64,000 nucleotides of DNA from a virus: positions 1 through 64,000 of the IMG/VR virus record IMGVR_UViG_3300030104_001945; one strand, given 5' to 3'. Position numbers and translations under genes: made by a program. Below the pieces are notes generated by a model. The model was not told the origin of the DNA, made no database searches, and worked only from the letters and a program-made list of their open reading frames with translations. This document shows positions 8,481 through 17,246 of the stretch, piece by piece; the first letter of the stretch is position 1; each line of letters opens with the position of its first letter.

Positions 8481-9398
8481 ATGGCATTAAATAGATCATT
8501 ATTTACAAAACAGCTAAACCTCGGTCTAAACACTATTTTTGGTATGGAATACGATATGTACCCAGAACAGTGGAGACAAGTATTTAGCACAGAGTCATCC
8601 AAAAAAGCATTTGAAGAAGATGTTCAAATGTATGGATTCGGAGCAGCTCCGGTTAAAGCTGAAGGCGCAGCTATCTCTTATGATAGTGGTGCTGAAGGTA
8701 TCGTTGCAAGATACGTTCATGAAACTATCGCACTTGCTTTTGCAATTACTGAAGAAGCAGAGGAAGATGGTCTTTATGGATCACTTGGAGCAAAATATGC
8801 GAAAGCACTTGCTCGTTCAATGCAACATACTAAAGAAATCAAAGGTATGAACGTTCTTAATAACGGTTTTTCTACTTCTGCAAGTCCAGTACTTGGTGGA
8901 GATGGTAAAACGTTAATGGCTACTGATCACCCTCTAGGTGGCGGTGGTACAGGTTCAAACCAACTAGCAACTAATGCAGACTTAACAGAAACTTCTCTTG
9001 AAGCAATGTTAATTCTAATTTCTGAGATGAAAGACGATAGAAGTATTCCGATTGCAGCTCAGGGCATGAAACTAGTGGTTCCACCTGAACTAATGTTCAT
9101 AGCTGAAAGAATTGTTGCAAGTAACCTACGACCAGGTACTGCTGACAATGACGTCAACGCAATGAAAAATATGGGAATGATCCCACAAGGTGTTGCAGTT
9201 AACCAAAGACTAACTGACCCTGATGCGTACTTCATGATTACTGATGTACCTGATGGACTAAAACACTTTGTAAGACGTGCTATCAAAAAATCCGTTGAAG
9301 GAGATTTTGAATCAGGCAACTTGCGTTACAAAGTTTCTGAAAGATACTCATTCGGTTTCACTGACTGGAGAGGTTGTTTCGGAACTCCGGGCGCATAG
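8481..9398 (+). CDS. major capsid protein (Mu gpT-like HK97 fold)
   Basis: 305 residues. Contains YVHETIALAFAITEEAEEDG, an HPLGGGGTGSNQLA loop, LVVPPELMFIAERIVASN and C-terminal YFMITDVPDGLKHFVRR with FTDWRGCFG, the arrangement of Mu gpT-type major head subunits. Many copies build the icosahedral shell. Followed 15 bases later by a strong terminator, consistent with a highly expressed gene at the end of a transcription unit. Confidence 0.92.
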   Translation: MALNRSLFTKQLNLGLNTIFGMEYDMYPEQWRQVFSTESSKKAFEEDVQMYGFGAAPVKAEGAAISYDSGAEGIVARYVHETIALAFAITEEAEEDGLYGSLGAKYAKALARSMQHTKEIKGMNVLNNGFSTSASPVLGGDGKTLMATDHPLGGGGTGSNQLATNADLTETSLEAMLILISEMKDDRSIPIAAQGMKLVVPPELMFIAERIVASNLRPGTADNDVNAMKNMGMIPQGVAVNQRLTDPDAYFMITDVPDGLKHFVRRAIKKSVEGDFESGNLRYKVSERYSFGFTDWRGCFGTPGA

Positions 9399-9412
9399 AT
9401 TAATAATTTATA

Positions 9413-9438
9413 AAGGGGCGAAATGGTTTCGCCCTTTT
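9413..9438 (+). terminator. Rho-independent terminator after the capsid gene
   Basis: AAGGGGCGAAA at 9413-9423 pairs with TTTCGCCCTTTT at 9427-9438 around a TGG loop, giving a stem of about ten base pairs that runs into T residues. Confidence 0.88.
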
Positions 9439-9479
9439 ATCCCCAAAGACTTAAACGACTACTAATAAGGAGGTAGACA

Positions 9480-9956
9480 ATGGGAACAACTACTTTTTCT
9501 GGTCCTATAAAGGCTGGAACAATTAAAGAAACTACAGGTACTACATTAGGTACCGATGTAAAAAACACAGGTCAAGTTGTAATGGCACAAACATTTTCAA
9601 CTGGAACTGCACTTTCAAGTGGTGCTTCAGCAGCTAATACAACTACTGTTGTAATACCAGCTAATTCACAAATCATTGATATAGTACTTGATAAACCAAC
9701 TGTAATGGCGGGTGCTACATGTACTTTTAGCATCGGTGATACTGTTGGTGGAAACGCTACTTTTATCAATGCATATGATGTCACAATCGCTTCTGGCGTT
9801 GGAAGAGCATATCCAACAACACAAGCTGGTGGTGCTTTAGCATGGGCTGATACAGGAACTGCAGATAAAAAAATAACATGGACTAGTACTGGTGCTACAA
9901 GTGCTGGTGAAATTAGAGCTACTATTTTGTATCAACAAAATAATAACTTAGCATAG
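9480..9956 (+). CDS. virion protein, probable decoration or head-fibre protein
   Basis: 158 residues, rich in Thr, Ala, Ser and Gly, predicted all-beta, preceded by AAGGAGG. It is a single-gene unit between two strong terminators, a layout expected for an abundant structural product expressed apart from its neighbours. No catalytic motif. Function inferred. Confidence 0.7.
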   Translation: MGTTTFSGPIKAGTIKETTGTTLGTDVKNTGQVVMAQTFSTGTALSSGASAANTTTVVIPANSQIIDIVLDKPTVMAGATCTFSIGDTVGGNATFINAYDVTIASGVGRAYPTTQAGGALAWADTGTADKKITWTSTGATSAGEIRATILYQQNNNLA

Positions 9957-9965
9957 AATAAAGGG

Positions 9966-9988
9966 AGTGGCTCTTCGGAGCCACTTTA
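9966..9988 (+). terminator. strong terminator with UUCG tetraloop
   Basis: AGTGGCTC at 9966-9973 pairs perfectly with GAGCCACT at 9978-9985 around a TTCG loop, followed by TTTAAT. UUCG is a hyperstable tetraloop. It ends the decoration-gene unit. Confidence 0.9.
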
Positions 9989-9993
9989 ATATT

Positions 9994-10410
9994 ATGGCAA
10001 AACAACCAAGATTTTCAAAAATTTCAACTTTAATTAATGCTATTTTTAACAATACTACTCCAGATCAATCTATACCTGGAAATGAAATGTCAGAACTTGA
10101 TACGATAGCAGAAACTAATAATAATAAAAAAATTCGTAAAGATACTTTTAAAAGATTATTAGCAGCTTCTCAAAAAGCTACAGAAGAAGAATCAAATGAA
10201 ATGATTAAAGGAGTTAAAGTTCAATTAGGGGGAAATCCTTATGATTTAAGTGCAGTAAAATTAAAACCAATGGAAAGTAGAAACAGTCCTTTATTTGCAA
10301 GCTTAAATAATATACAATCGGGTAATATGAAAAATTTGGGAGAGAATCAAGGAAGTTTAATGAAAGCTTTATATGGTGAAAATCTTCCAAGAACAGTGAA
10401 TAGGAGATAA
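9994..10410 (+). CDS. hypothetical virion-region protein
   Basis: 138 residues starting at ATG 9994, just downstream of the terminator hairpin; an upstream GTG at 9967 lies within the hairpin and is rejected. Asn/Lys/Met-rich and mostly helical in appearance, with an AKQPRFSKISTLINAIF N-terminus. No family recognised. Confidence 0.65.
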   Translation: MAKQPRFSKISTLINAIFNNTTPDQSIPGNEMSELDTIAETNNNKKIRKDTFKRLLAASQKATEEESNEMIKGVKVQLGGNPYDLSAVKLKPMESRNSPLFASLNNIQSGNMKNLGENQGSLMKALYGENLPRTVNRR

Positions 10411-10412
10411 GT

Positions 10413-10724
10413 ATGATTTCAGACGTTAAACAAGCAACTTTAGTTGCAGATGGACGTTTTCAAAATAACCATGCTGGTGCAGGAACATATATTGGTAGAT
10501 CACGTTTAAAAGGTGTAACTGGAAGATGTGATTCTGCAGCAACTGCTCAAATAAAATTATATGATGGTACTGATGCGACAGGCGTTTTAAAATATCATTT
10601 ATATTGGGGAGCAGCAGCAGGAGATATGTATCAAGAATATATATCTGACGATGGCATATTATTTGAAAATGGCATCTACGCAGATTTAACTAACTGTAAC
10701 GCAGCATCAATTATTTGGGGTTAA
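10413..10724 (+). CDS. small beta-rich virion protein
   Basis: 103 residues preceded by AGGAG. Gly/Ala/Tyr-rich, with strands such as IKLYDGTDATGVLKYHLYW resembling small decoration or neck proteins. Its TAA abuts the next ATG. Role inferred from position only. Confidence 0.65.
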   Translation: MISDVKQATLVADGRFQNNHAGAGTYIGRSRLKGVTGRCDSAATAQIKLYDGTDATGVLKYHLYWGAAAGDMYQEYISDDGILFENGIYADLTNCNAASIIWG

Positions 10725-11411
10725 ATGGCTACTTCAGGAACAACTGCATTTAGCTTATCAGTTAATGATTGTATTGTTGAAGCTTTAGATAGAATAGGTG
10801 GATCACCAATTCTTGGATATGACGTAAAGTCAGCTCGAAGAAGTTTAAATTTAATGTTTACTGATTGGGCTAATAGAGGTCTTAACCAATGGACATTAGA
10901 TAAACAAACTGTAACTATGGTTACAGGTGACGTTACATACTCTCTAGGATCGAGTACTATCGGACTAGTTGACGTCTATATCACACGAGATTCCACAGAT
11001 TATGGAATGAACGAAATTTCTCTTACAGATTATAACGTTTATCCTAATAAAGCAGAGCAAGGTAGACCAAGTCAATATTATTTACAAAAAGATATTGATC
11101 CAGTTTTATATGTTTATCCAGCTCCTGAAAATAATACTGATGTTATTACTTATTGGAGATTAAAAAAAATAGATGATATTACAGCTTCTACAGTATCTGG
11201 AACTGAACAAACATTTGAAGTACCATCAAGATTTTATGAAGCTATGACTGCAGGACTAGCTTATTATATGAGTTTAAAACGTGCGGGAGTTGACCCTAAT
11301 AGAACATTAATGTTAAAACAAATGTATGATGAATGTTTTGCTAGAGCTAGAGATTCTGATTTAAATGCATCGGTAAATATAGTTCCAAATTATGGCGTCA
11401 ATTTCTACTAA
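10725..11411 (+). CDS. head completion/neck protein, P22 gp4-like
   Basis: 228 residues. N-terminal helices SVNDCIVEALDRIGG and VKSARRSLNLMFTDWANRGLNQW, then YSLGSSTIGLVDVYI, PSQYYLQKDIDPVLYVYPAP and a C-terminal helical YEAMTAGLAYYMSLKRA. This is the pattern of tail-accessory factors of the P22 gp4 kind, which bind the portal and extend the DNA channel. Confidence 0.78.
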   Translation: MATSGTTAFSLSVNDCIVEALDRIGGSPILGYDVKSARRSLNLMFTDWANRGLNQWTLDKQTVTMVTGDVTYSLGSSTIGLVDVYITRDSTDYGMNEISLTDYNVYPNKAEQGRPSQYYLQKDIDPVLYVYPAPENNTDVITYWRLKKIDDITASTVSGTEQTFEVPSRFYEAMTAGLAYYMSLKRAGVDPNRTLMLKQMYDECFARARDSDLNASVNIVPNYGVNFY

Positions 11412-11784
11412 AAAAGGAGGTAAAGCTCCAACACAAAAATATGCTAATGGCAGATGGGCAAAAGCTATATCTGACAGAAGTGGTTTAGAATTTCCTTACA
11501 ATGAAATGGTTAAGGAATGGACAGGGGCGTTAGTTCATACGTCAGAGTGGGAAGAAAAACAACCTCAACTTGATCCAATTGTATATACTGATGCGACAGC
11601 TTTAAAAAATCCTCGACCACCAGTAAATATGTTTACAGGGAATATTCCTGAACCTACAGGAGTTCCTAATCAAATAACGAATGTTTTTCCAGGCACATTT
11701 GGTGCTACAGGAATTTCATTCCCAATGTCTACAGGAGAACAAATAAATGCAAACATCGGAAACGTCACAGTTGTCATTAGCTGA
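11392..11784 (+). CDS. virion protein of the head-tail region, unknown
   Basis: 130 residues, overlapping the preceding gene by 20 bases and the next by 38. The N-terminus is basic and includes KYANGRWAKAISDRSGLEFPY; then a TSEWEEKQPQLDP segment and a Gly/Thr/Pro-rich C-terminal half. From memory, related proteins sit between gp4-like and gp10-like genes in phages of this type. Confidence 0.65.
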   Translation: MASISTKKGGKAPTQKYANGRWAKAISDRSGLEFPYNEMVKEWTGALVHTSEWEEKQPQLDPIVYTDATALKNPRPPVNMFTGNIPEPTGVPNQITNVFPGTFGATGISFPMSTGEQINANIGNVTVVIS

Positions 11785-12583
11785 CGAAGTTTATGATTTT
11801 AAAAAAGCAATAGTAATGATAGGAACCCCATGTTATGGCGGTCTTTTACATGAAGCTTATATGCACTCTTTTTTAAGAACTCAAAAAGAAGCTGAAAAAA
11901 AGGGATATAGACTTCATTTAAACTCAATGGGAAATGAAAGCTTAATAACTAGAGCTAGAAATACCATAGTTTCTCAATTTTTAAATCAAGAAAATCTAAC
12001 TCATTTATTATTTATCGATGCTGATATAGCTTGGCAAGCCGAAACTGTTACTCGTATGTTATCAGTAGATGAAGAAGTAGTAGCCGCTATATATCCCAGA
12101 AAAGGTTTAGAGTGGCAGCATGTAAAAAAGTATGTTAATTCTGCTCCAAATGATTTAGAAAATTTAGAACAAAAACTATTAGGTTATAATTTAAATTTTA
12201 AAGATCCACATAATATACCAATGTATCAAGGTGGATTTGTAGAAGTATTAGATGCAGCTACTGGTTTTATGATGATAAAAAGAGAAGCGATATTAAAAAT
12301 GATAGAAGCATACCCTGATTTAAAATATACATCAGATCAGATGTTAAATGGTAAATTATATGATAGTGATAATTGTTACGCTTTTTTTGATACTATGATT
12401 GATCCAGTAAGTAATAGATATTTAAGTGAAGATTATGCTTTTTGTCGTTTATGGCAAAAAATAGGAGGAAAAATATACGCAGATGTAGCGAGTTCATTAA
12501 CACATTATGGAACATATTCTTTTAAAGGAAATGTCTCGCATAAATTTGCAGAACAAGATAAGATAGAAGATAATGGCGACTAA
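11747..12583 (+). CDS. GT-A fold glycosyltransferase-like protein
   Basis: 278 residues. Begins its fold with AIVMIGTPCYGG, has LITRARNTIVSQFL, and the metal/nucleotide-sugar DxD motif FIDADIAW at D91-D93, followed by VVAAIYPRKG and a C-terminal SEDYAFCRLWQKIGGKIYADV, all typical of GT-A enzymes. It should transfer a sugar from a nucleotide-sugar. It lies inside the neck/tail gene run, overlapping both neighbours, so a virion or host-surface glycan is a likelier target than DNA. The ATG lies within the preceding gene; no strong Shine-Dalgarno sequence. Confidence 0.82.
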   Translation: MQTSETSQLSLADEVYDFKKAIVMIGTPCYGGLLHEAYMHSFLRTQKEAEKKGYRLHLNSMGNESLITRARNTIVSQFLNQENLTHLLFIDADIAWQAETVTRMLSVDEEVVAAIYPRKGLEWQHVKKYVNSAPNDLENLEQKLLGYNLNFKDPHNIPMYQGGFVEVLDAATGFMMIKREAILKMIEAYPDLKYTSDQMLNGKLYDSDNCYAFFDTMIDPVSNRYLSEDYAFCRLWQKIGGKIYADVASSLTHYGTYSFKGNVSHKFAEQDKIEDNGD

Positions 12584-13229
12584 TTATACAACATTAAAAA
12601 GTGATATACAAACTTGGGCTCAAAATACAGGGACTGATTTTACTGCTCAATTAGATACTTTTATTACTAATGCGCAACAAGAATTAATACGATTAATTGA
12701 TCCTGAACAATTAACTTTTCATGCATTTAGTACATTTAATACAGGTACTGAATTTTTAACTACTCCAGCAAATACTTTAATAGTTAAAAGTTTACAGTAC
12801 ACTAATGCTAGTAGTGAAAGAGTTATGATGGAGATTCAAACTGATGAATTTATAAGAGAATATTGGCCTAATCCTACTCTTACAGGTGATCCTAAATACT
12901 TTTCTAATTATAATGATGGTAATGTTTTAATAGCACCTACGCCAGTTTCAAATTATACTGTATATATGGAATATGTACAAAATATTGCTGATTTATCGCC
13001 AAGTAATACCACTAATTATTTAACTGATAATGTATCAGATTTATTATTGTATTCTTGTTTAGCAGAAGCAGCAGTTTTTACTAAAAGTTTAGAGGATTAT
13101 AGTATATATAAATCTAAAGTTACGGAGTCAGTCGCTACTCTCAATAATGAGGCTAGGAGACGAAGAAGAACTGATTATAAATTCCCTGCTAGTCCAGCTG
13201 GCACGGATACATTAACAGGCGGCCAATAA
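12573..13229 (+). CDS. head-tail adaptor-like virion protein
   Basis: 218 residues. N-terminal helical segment (LKSDIQTWAQNTG, LDTFITNAQQELIRLI) resembling phage adaptor proteins, then beta-rich middle (KYFSNYNDGNVLIAPTPVSNYTVYMEYVQN), then helices and an Arg-rich NNEARRRRRTDYKF. The layout matches proteins following gp4-like genes in related podoviruses. Exact role inferred. Confidence 0.7.
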   Translation: MATNYTTLKSDIQTWAQNTGTDFTAQLDTFITNAQQELIRLIDPEQLTFHAFSTFNTGTEFLTTPANTLIVKSLQYTNASSERVMMEIQTDEFIREYWPNPTLTGDPKYFSNYNDGNVLIAPTPVSNYTVYMEYVQNIADLSPSNTTNYLTDNVSDLLLYSCLAEAAVFTKSLEDYSIYKSKVTESVATLNNEARRRRRTDYKFPASPAGTDTLTGGQ

Positions 13230-13245
13230 AGGAGGGCTAAATACT

Positions 13246-13668
13246 ATGGCAATAGACCAAGCAATATGCACAGTATTTAAAGCTGATTTAATGAATACTG
13301 CGTCTAATTTAGAAGCAGATACTCTTAAAATGGCATTATATACATCGAGTGCAACACTATCTCAAACTACACCATCTTACAGTGCTACTGATGAAGTACC
13401 TAATTCTGGAACTTATACTGCAGGTGGAAAAACTTTAACTAATGTAGCAATTTCAGTTGTAGGTAATACAGCAATATTCGATTGTGATAATGTTACTTTT
13501 ACAAGTGCAACTATTTCTGCACAAGCAGCGGTTATTTATAATAACTCATTAGCTAATGCAGCAATATGTGTATTAGATTTTAATTCAGTTAAATCATCAT
13601 CTAGTGGAACATTTGAAGTTCAAATACCAAATCCGGATGCAACTAATGGATTAATCAGAATACAATAA
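13246..13668 (+). CDS. small all-beta virion protein
   Basis: 140 residues with strong AAGGAGG upstream. Contains LMNTASNLEADTLKMALYTS and TYTAGGKTLTNVAISVVGNTAIFDC, a widespread phage pattern of unknown exact role, probably a tail or neck component. It precedes the fibre array. Confidence 0.7.
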   Translation: MAIDQAICTVFKADLMNTASNLEADTLKMALYTSSATLSQTTPSYSATDEVPNSGTYTAGGKTLTNVAISVVGNTAIFDCDNVTFTSATISAQAAVIYNNSLANAAICVLDFNSVKSSSSGTFEVQIPNPDATNGLIRIQ

Positions 13669-14463
13669 ATGGCATTTATTTTAAATGATAGAGTAAAAGA
13701 AATTACCACAACTAGTGGTAATGGTGTTATTACATTAGGCGGAGCAGTAACAGGTTTCGAAAGTTTCGGTACAGGAATAGGTAATAGTAATTCTACTTAT
13801 TATGCTATTGTTCATCAAACAGCTAATGAATGGGAAGTTGGTATAGGAGACCTTAATGGGTCTAGTACTACTCTTACACGTACTACTGTTATAACTAGTT
13901 CTAATAGTGACGCAGCAGTTAGTTTTAGTACAGGAACAAAAGATGTATTTTGTACTTTACCTGCGAGTAAAACTACAGATATGGTTTTAACTACAGCGGG
14001 CGATACACTCTATGCTTCTTCAAATAATACACCAGCACGATTAGCAAAAGGAAGTTCTCTTGAAGTTTTACAAATTAATGCAGGTGGAACAGCTCCCGAA
14101 TGGGCATCATCTCCTCAATCTGTTATGACAGCAGCGGGAGATATTTTATATGCTTCTGGGGCTAACACATTAGCAAAATTAGCGGCAGGAAGTGATACTG
14201 AAGTATTAACATTAGCTTCAGGAATTCCTTCATGGGCTGCACCTACAACAGGAGATATTACAGGAGTAACAGCGGGAACAGGATTAAGTGGCGGCGGAAC
14301 ATCGGGAGATGTAACTTTAAATATAGCAGCTACGGCAGTCTCAGCTGGATCATACACAAATTCAAGCATCACAGTTGATGCACAAGGAAGATTAACAGCA
14401 GCATCATCAGGAACAGCGGGAGCAACTGCGGGTTTTGCAATAGCAATGGCGATTGCTTTATAG
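13669..14463 (+). CDS. fibre-type virion protein
   Basis: 264 residues. The N-terminal domain FILNDRVKEITTTSGNGVITL with STYYAIVHQTANEWEVGIGDL is a recurring phage structural module. The remainder is Gly/Ala/Thr/Ser-rich with repeated phrases (TAAGDTLYASSNNTPARLAKGSS and TAAGDILYASGANTLAKLAAGSD), typical of fibre shafts. The C-terminus is hydrophobic and Ala-rich. Confidence 0.72.
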   Translation: MAFILNDRVKEITTTSGNGVITLGGAVTGFESFGTGIGNSNSTYYAIVHQTANEWEVGIGDLNGSSTTLTRTTVITSSNSDAAVSFSTGTKDVFCTLPASKTTDMVLTTAGDTLYASSNNTPARLAKGSSLEVLQINAGGTAPEWASSPQSVMTAAGDILYASGANTLAKLAAGSDTEVLTLASGIPSWAAPTTGDITGVTAGTGLSGGGTSGDVTLNIAATAVSAGSYTNSSITVDAQGRLTAASSGTAGATAGFAIAMAIAL

Positions 14464-14477
14464 TATAAGGATAATAT

Positions 14478-14810
14478 ATGGCTCAAGATTTTAAACGATA
14501 TTCACAACCAGCTGTAGGAACATCACCAGCAACAGTTCATACATCTAATTCAAATGATGCACTTGTAGGAATTTCAATTTCAAATATTTTAGGTAGTACT
14601 ATTTTAGTAGATTGTTATATGACAGGTGGAACAGGAGGGTCAGAAACTGTTTATTTAGTTAAAAATGCTCCTATTCCTTCAGGAGGTGCTTTACAAGTTT
14701 TAGCTGGAGGAGCAAAATTTAATATGCAAAGTGGGGACGCCATTTTAGTAAAATCAGATACGGCTTCTTCTGCAGACGTTTGGGTCTCGGCAGTAGATGC
14801 GATAAGTTAG
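14478..14810 (+). CDS. small virion protein, possible baseplate or fibre accessory
   Basis: 110 residues, preceded by AAGGA. All-beta in appearance (TVHTSNSNDALVGISISNILGST; GGALQVLAGGAKFNMQSGDAILV). Short proteins of this kind are frequently found with phage fibre genes. Not assigned further. Confidence 0.65.
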   Translation: MAQDFKRYSQPAVGTSPATVHTSNSNDALVGISISNILGSTILVDCYMTGGTGGSETVYLVKNAPIPSGGALQVLAGGAKFNMQSGDAILVKSDTASSADVWVSAVDAIS

Positions 14811-14818
14811 GAATTTAA

Positions 14819-16222
14819 ATGCCCTATGTAGGTAATATTCCAGCAGAAAAATATGCAAGTTTTGCAGTACAACATTTTACAACAAGTGCTACTACAAGCT
14901 ACACGCTTGATCATTCTGTAGTAAATGAAAATGATATACGTCTAGTAATAAACAATGTAATTCAACAACCTGGTGGCTCGTATGCATATACAGCGGCGAA
15001 TACAACACTTACACTTTCATCAGCAACGTCTGGCACAGACACAATGTATTGTGTTTTCTTGGGAAAGGCAGTTCAGACTGTTAACCCTGGTTCAGGATCA
15101 GTAGGGACTTCACAACTTGCAGATGAATCTGTAAATGAAGCTAAATTAAAAGTATCAAATTCACCAACTAACGGTTATGTTCTTAGCGCACAATCAGGCG
15201 CAGCTGGCGGTCTTACATGGGCGGCAGATGCAGGAGGAGCAGCTTTAACAGGTTCTACTGATAATACAGTTACAACTGTTACAGGAGCAAATGCAATTCA
15301 AGGCGAAACTAATTTTATTTACAATGGAACAATAGTAGGTTGTGGGGCAGATGGAGCAAATGCTGATTTAGGAGTTGGACTTCATATTAAATTAGGAGAT
15401 TCTAGTGCATCTGCACAAGATGATGCAGACGCTTTAGTTATTGAAGATACTCATGGTTCTGGGATGTCAATACTAAGTGGTAATGATGATGAAGGAAAAA
15501 TAAATTTTGGTGATGATGGTGATAATGATATAGGTGGAATTATATATGCTCACGCTAACAATGATATGACTTTGAGGTGTAATGCAGGTACAGCTTTTAA
15601 ACTAACAGATGGTACAGCAAAATTTTTTACTACAACAGATTTTGGTGGCACAAGATGTCATATTAAAGGTAATTTTTATGCTCAAAGAGGATTAGGTTTA
15701 AATTCTTCTGATGGTGCAAGTAGTGGTAACCAAGTTAATATGGTTTATTTTGGTGTTGAAAATGCAGCACAAGGTAGCATTACAGCAGGAGCTGGTAGTG
15801 TTGTTTATAACACTTCATCTGATTACAGAAGAAAAGAAAATGTTTCAAATTTAATAGGTGCTATTGATAGAGTTAAACAATTTAAACCTTATAGATTTAA
15901 TTTTACAGACGACCCAAGTAAAAAAGTAACAGATGGATTTTTTGCACATGAAGTAACATCTATTGTACCACAAGCAGTTACAGGAGAAAAAGATGCAGTA
16001 GAAAAATATAGAGAAGGTCAAGACATACCAGAAGGTAAAAGTGTTGGAGATAATATTTTAGATGATTCTGGAAATACAATTCCAGACTATCAAGGTATAG
16101 ATCATTCAAAATTAGTTCCTTTACTGACAAGTGCTTTACAAGAAGCAATAACAAAAATAGAAACTTTAGAAACTGAAAATACAGATATTAAAGCAAGACT
16201 AACAGCATTGGAGAACGCATAA
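14819..16222 (+). CDS. tail fibre/spike with C-terminal S74 intramolecular chaperone
   Basis: 467 residues. N-terminal domain begins MPYVGNIPAEKYASF, a recurrent virion-attachment module. The C-terminal ~140 residues form a Peptidase_S74-type autoprocessing chaperone: NTSSDYRRKENVSNL carries the conserved Ser-Asp-x-Arg-x-Lys cleavage motif, followed by FKPYRFNF, DGFFAHEV and a terminal coiled coil (TALQEAITKIETLETENTDIKARL). Such domains trimerise beta-helical fibres and are then cut off. Likely a receptor-binding fibre or spike. Confidence 0.88.
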   Translation: MPYVGNIPAEKYASFAVQHFTTSATTSYTLDHSVVNENDIRLVINNVIQQPGGSYAYTAANTTLTLSSATSGTDTMYCVFLGKAVQTVNPGSGSVGTSQLADESVNEAKLKVSNSPTNGYVLSAQSGAAGGLTWAADAGGAALTGSTDNTVTTVTGANAIQGETNFIYNGTIVGCGADGANADLGVGLHIKLGDSSASAQDDADALVIEDTHGSGMSILSGNDDEGKINFGDDGDNDIGGIIYAHANNDMTLRCNAGTAFKLTDGTAKFFTTTDFGGTRCHIKGNFYAQRGLGLNSSDGASSGNQVNMVYFGVENAAQGSITAGAGSVVYNTSSDYRRKENVSNLIGAIDRVKQFKPYRFNFTDDPSKKVTDGFFAHEVTSIVPQAVTGEKDAVEKYREGQDIPEGKSVGDNILDDSGNTIPDYQGIDHSKLVPLLTSALQEAITKIETLETENTDIKARLTALENA

Positions 16223-16914
16223 TGGCACTAAGTAAAATAGATTTAGATAAAGCAGGAGTAACAGGTACATTACCAACAAGTAATTTAGACACTGTTGGTG
16301 TAGCACAAGGAGGCACAGGAATAACCTCTGGTACAACAGATCAGTTCTTAAAGTTTACTGGCTCAACTACTATTGCAAGTGCAGCAGATAATGCTGGTAC
16401 TTTTGATAAATTATTAGGTGGTAGTGCTGGTAGTGCAGTAAATCATGAGTTTACAGGATTTATAGATAATACAAAATACGATAATTATTTAGTACAAATT
16501 AATAATCTTGTTGGTACTTTAGGTAATGATATGAGGTTTCAATTTGGAGATTCAGGTGGTTGGGAAGATACAAGTAATTATTGGTATGCAGCAGCAGGAT
16601 TTAGAAGTAGTGATAATACTATTTCAATCGGAGCAGAAGGCGTAGGTGCAGCACAATTAGGAAGTGCATTCGCTTCAACAGTAAATGCACCAGCTAGTTA
16701 TTTATTTTATTTATATTTAAAACCAGAAAATAAAACTTTTGGAAACAGTGTTTATGGACATAGTTGGGGTTATCGTTCAGATTTAGGTGATTATTATTTT
16801 ACTGATTATACACTTTCTTACAATGTAGCAATAACAGTAACCAAGTTTAGAATTTATGCTAGTGGTAATGACGCAACAACATTTGATTATGTATTATATG
16901 GAATAAAAAAATAA
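16222..16914 (+). CDS. tail fibre protein, cassette type alpha copy 1
   Basis: 230 residues. N-terminal GTLPTSNLDTVGVAQGGTGITSGTTDQFLKFTG is a fibre repeat shared with the gene at 20459. The C-terminal beta domain (FTGFIDNTKYDNYLVQI ... FDYVLYGIKK) is probably the receptor-binding head. TAATG junctions join it to the fibre upstream and to a small assembly chaperone downstream. Confidence 0.75.
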   Translation: MALSKIDLDKAGVTGTLPTSNLDTVGVAQGGTGITSGTTDQFLKFTGSTTIASAADNAGTFDKLLGGSAGSAVNHEFTGFIDNTKYDNYLVQINNLVGTLGNDMRFQFGDSGGWEDTSNYWYAAAGFRSSDNTISIGAEGVGAAQLGSAFASTVNAPASYLFYLYLKPENKTFGNSVYGHSWGYRSDLGDYYFTDYTLSYNVAITVTKFRIYASGNDATTFDYVLYGIKK

Positions 16915-17246
16915 TGGTAGATTATAATAATGTAATAACACCAGAAGGTGTAACAAGAACAGAAATAACTGGAGAAGAATTAACAAAACTTCAAGCTGAT
17001 AAAACAACTTTTGCTAACAAATCAGGGGAAAGAAAATTAGAAGTTATTAAACAATTACGATTAGAAAGATTAAAAGAAACAGATTGGATGTCTAACTCTG
17101 ATGTAACAATGCCTGATAATATAAAAACTTGGAGACAAAGTTTACGAGACATCCCTGCAAATCACACAGATGAAGCAGCATACGATTTATTATTAGAAAG
17201 AGATAATAATAATAATTTAACTCATTCAATATGGAGTAAACCATAA
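16914..17246 (+). CDS. tail fibre assembly chaperone, APC-like, copy 1
   Basis: 110 residues. The region LRLERLKETDWMSNSD ... TWRQSLRDIP matches phage tail assembly chaperones (PF16778-type; R-x-x-x-L-x-x-T-D-W and Y/W-R-Q-x-L-R-D-I-P). It shares a THSIWSKP-type C-terminus with the paralogue at 21225. Predicted to assist folding or attachment of the fibre encoded immediately upstream. Confidence 0.8.
   Translation: MVDYNNVITPEGVTRTEITGEELTKLQADKTTFANKSGERKLEVIKQLRLERLKETDWMSNSDVTMPDNIKTWRQSLRDIPANHTDEAAYDLLLERDNNNNLTHSIWSKP

Noticed and set aside
8539-8850. 103-codon ORF inside the capsid gene
   Set aside because: A shifted-frame shadow of the strongly supported capsid gene, with no ribosome site of its own.
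14115-14486. 123-codon - strand ORF opposite a fibre gene
   Set aside because: Low-complexity mirror of a Gly/Ala/Thr-rich gene on the + strand.
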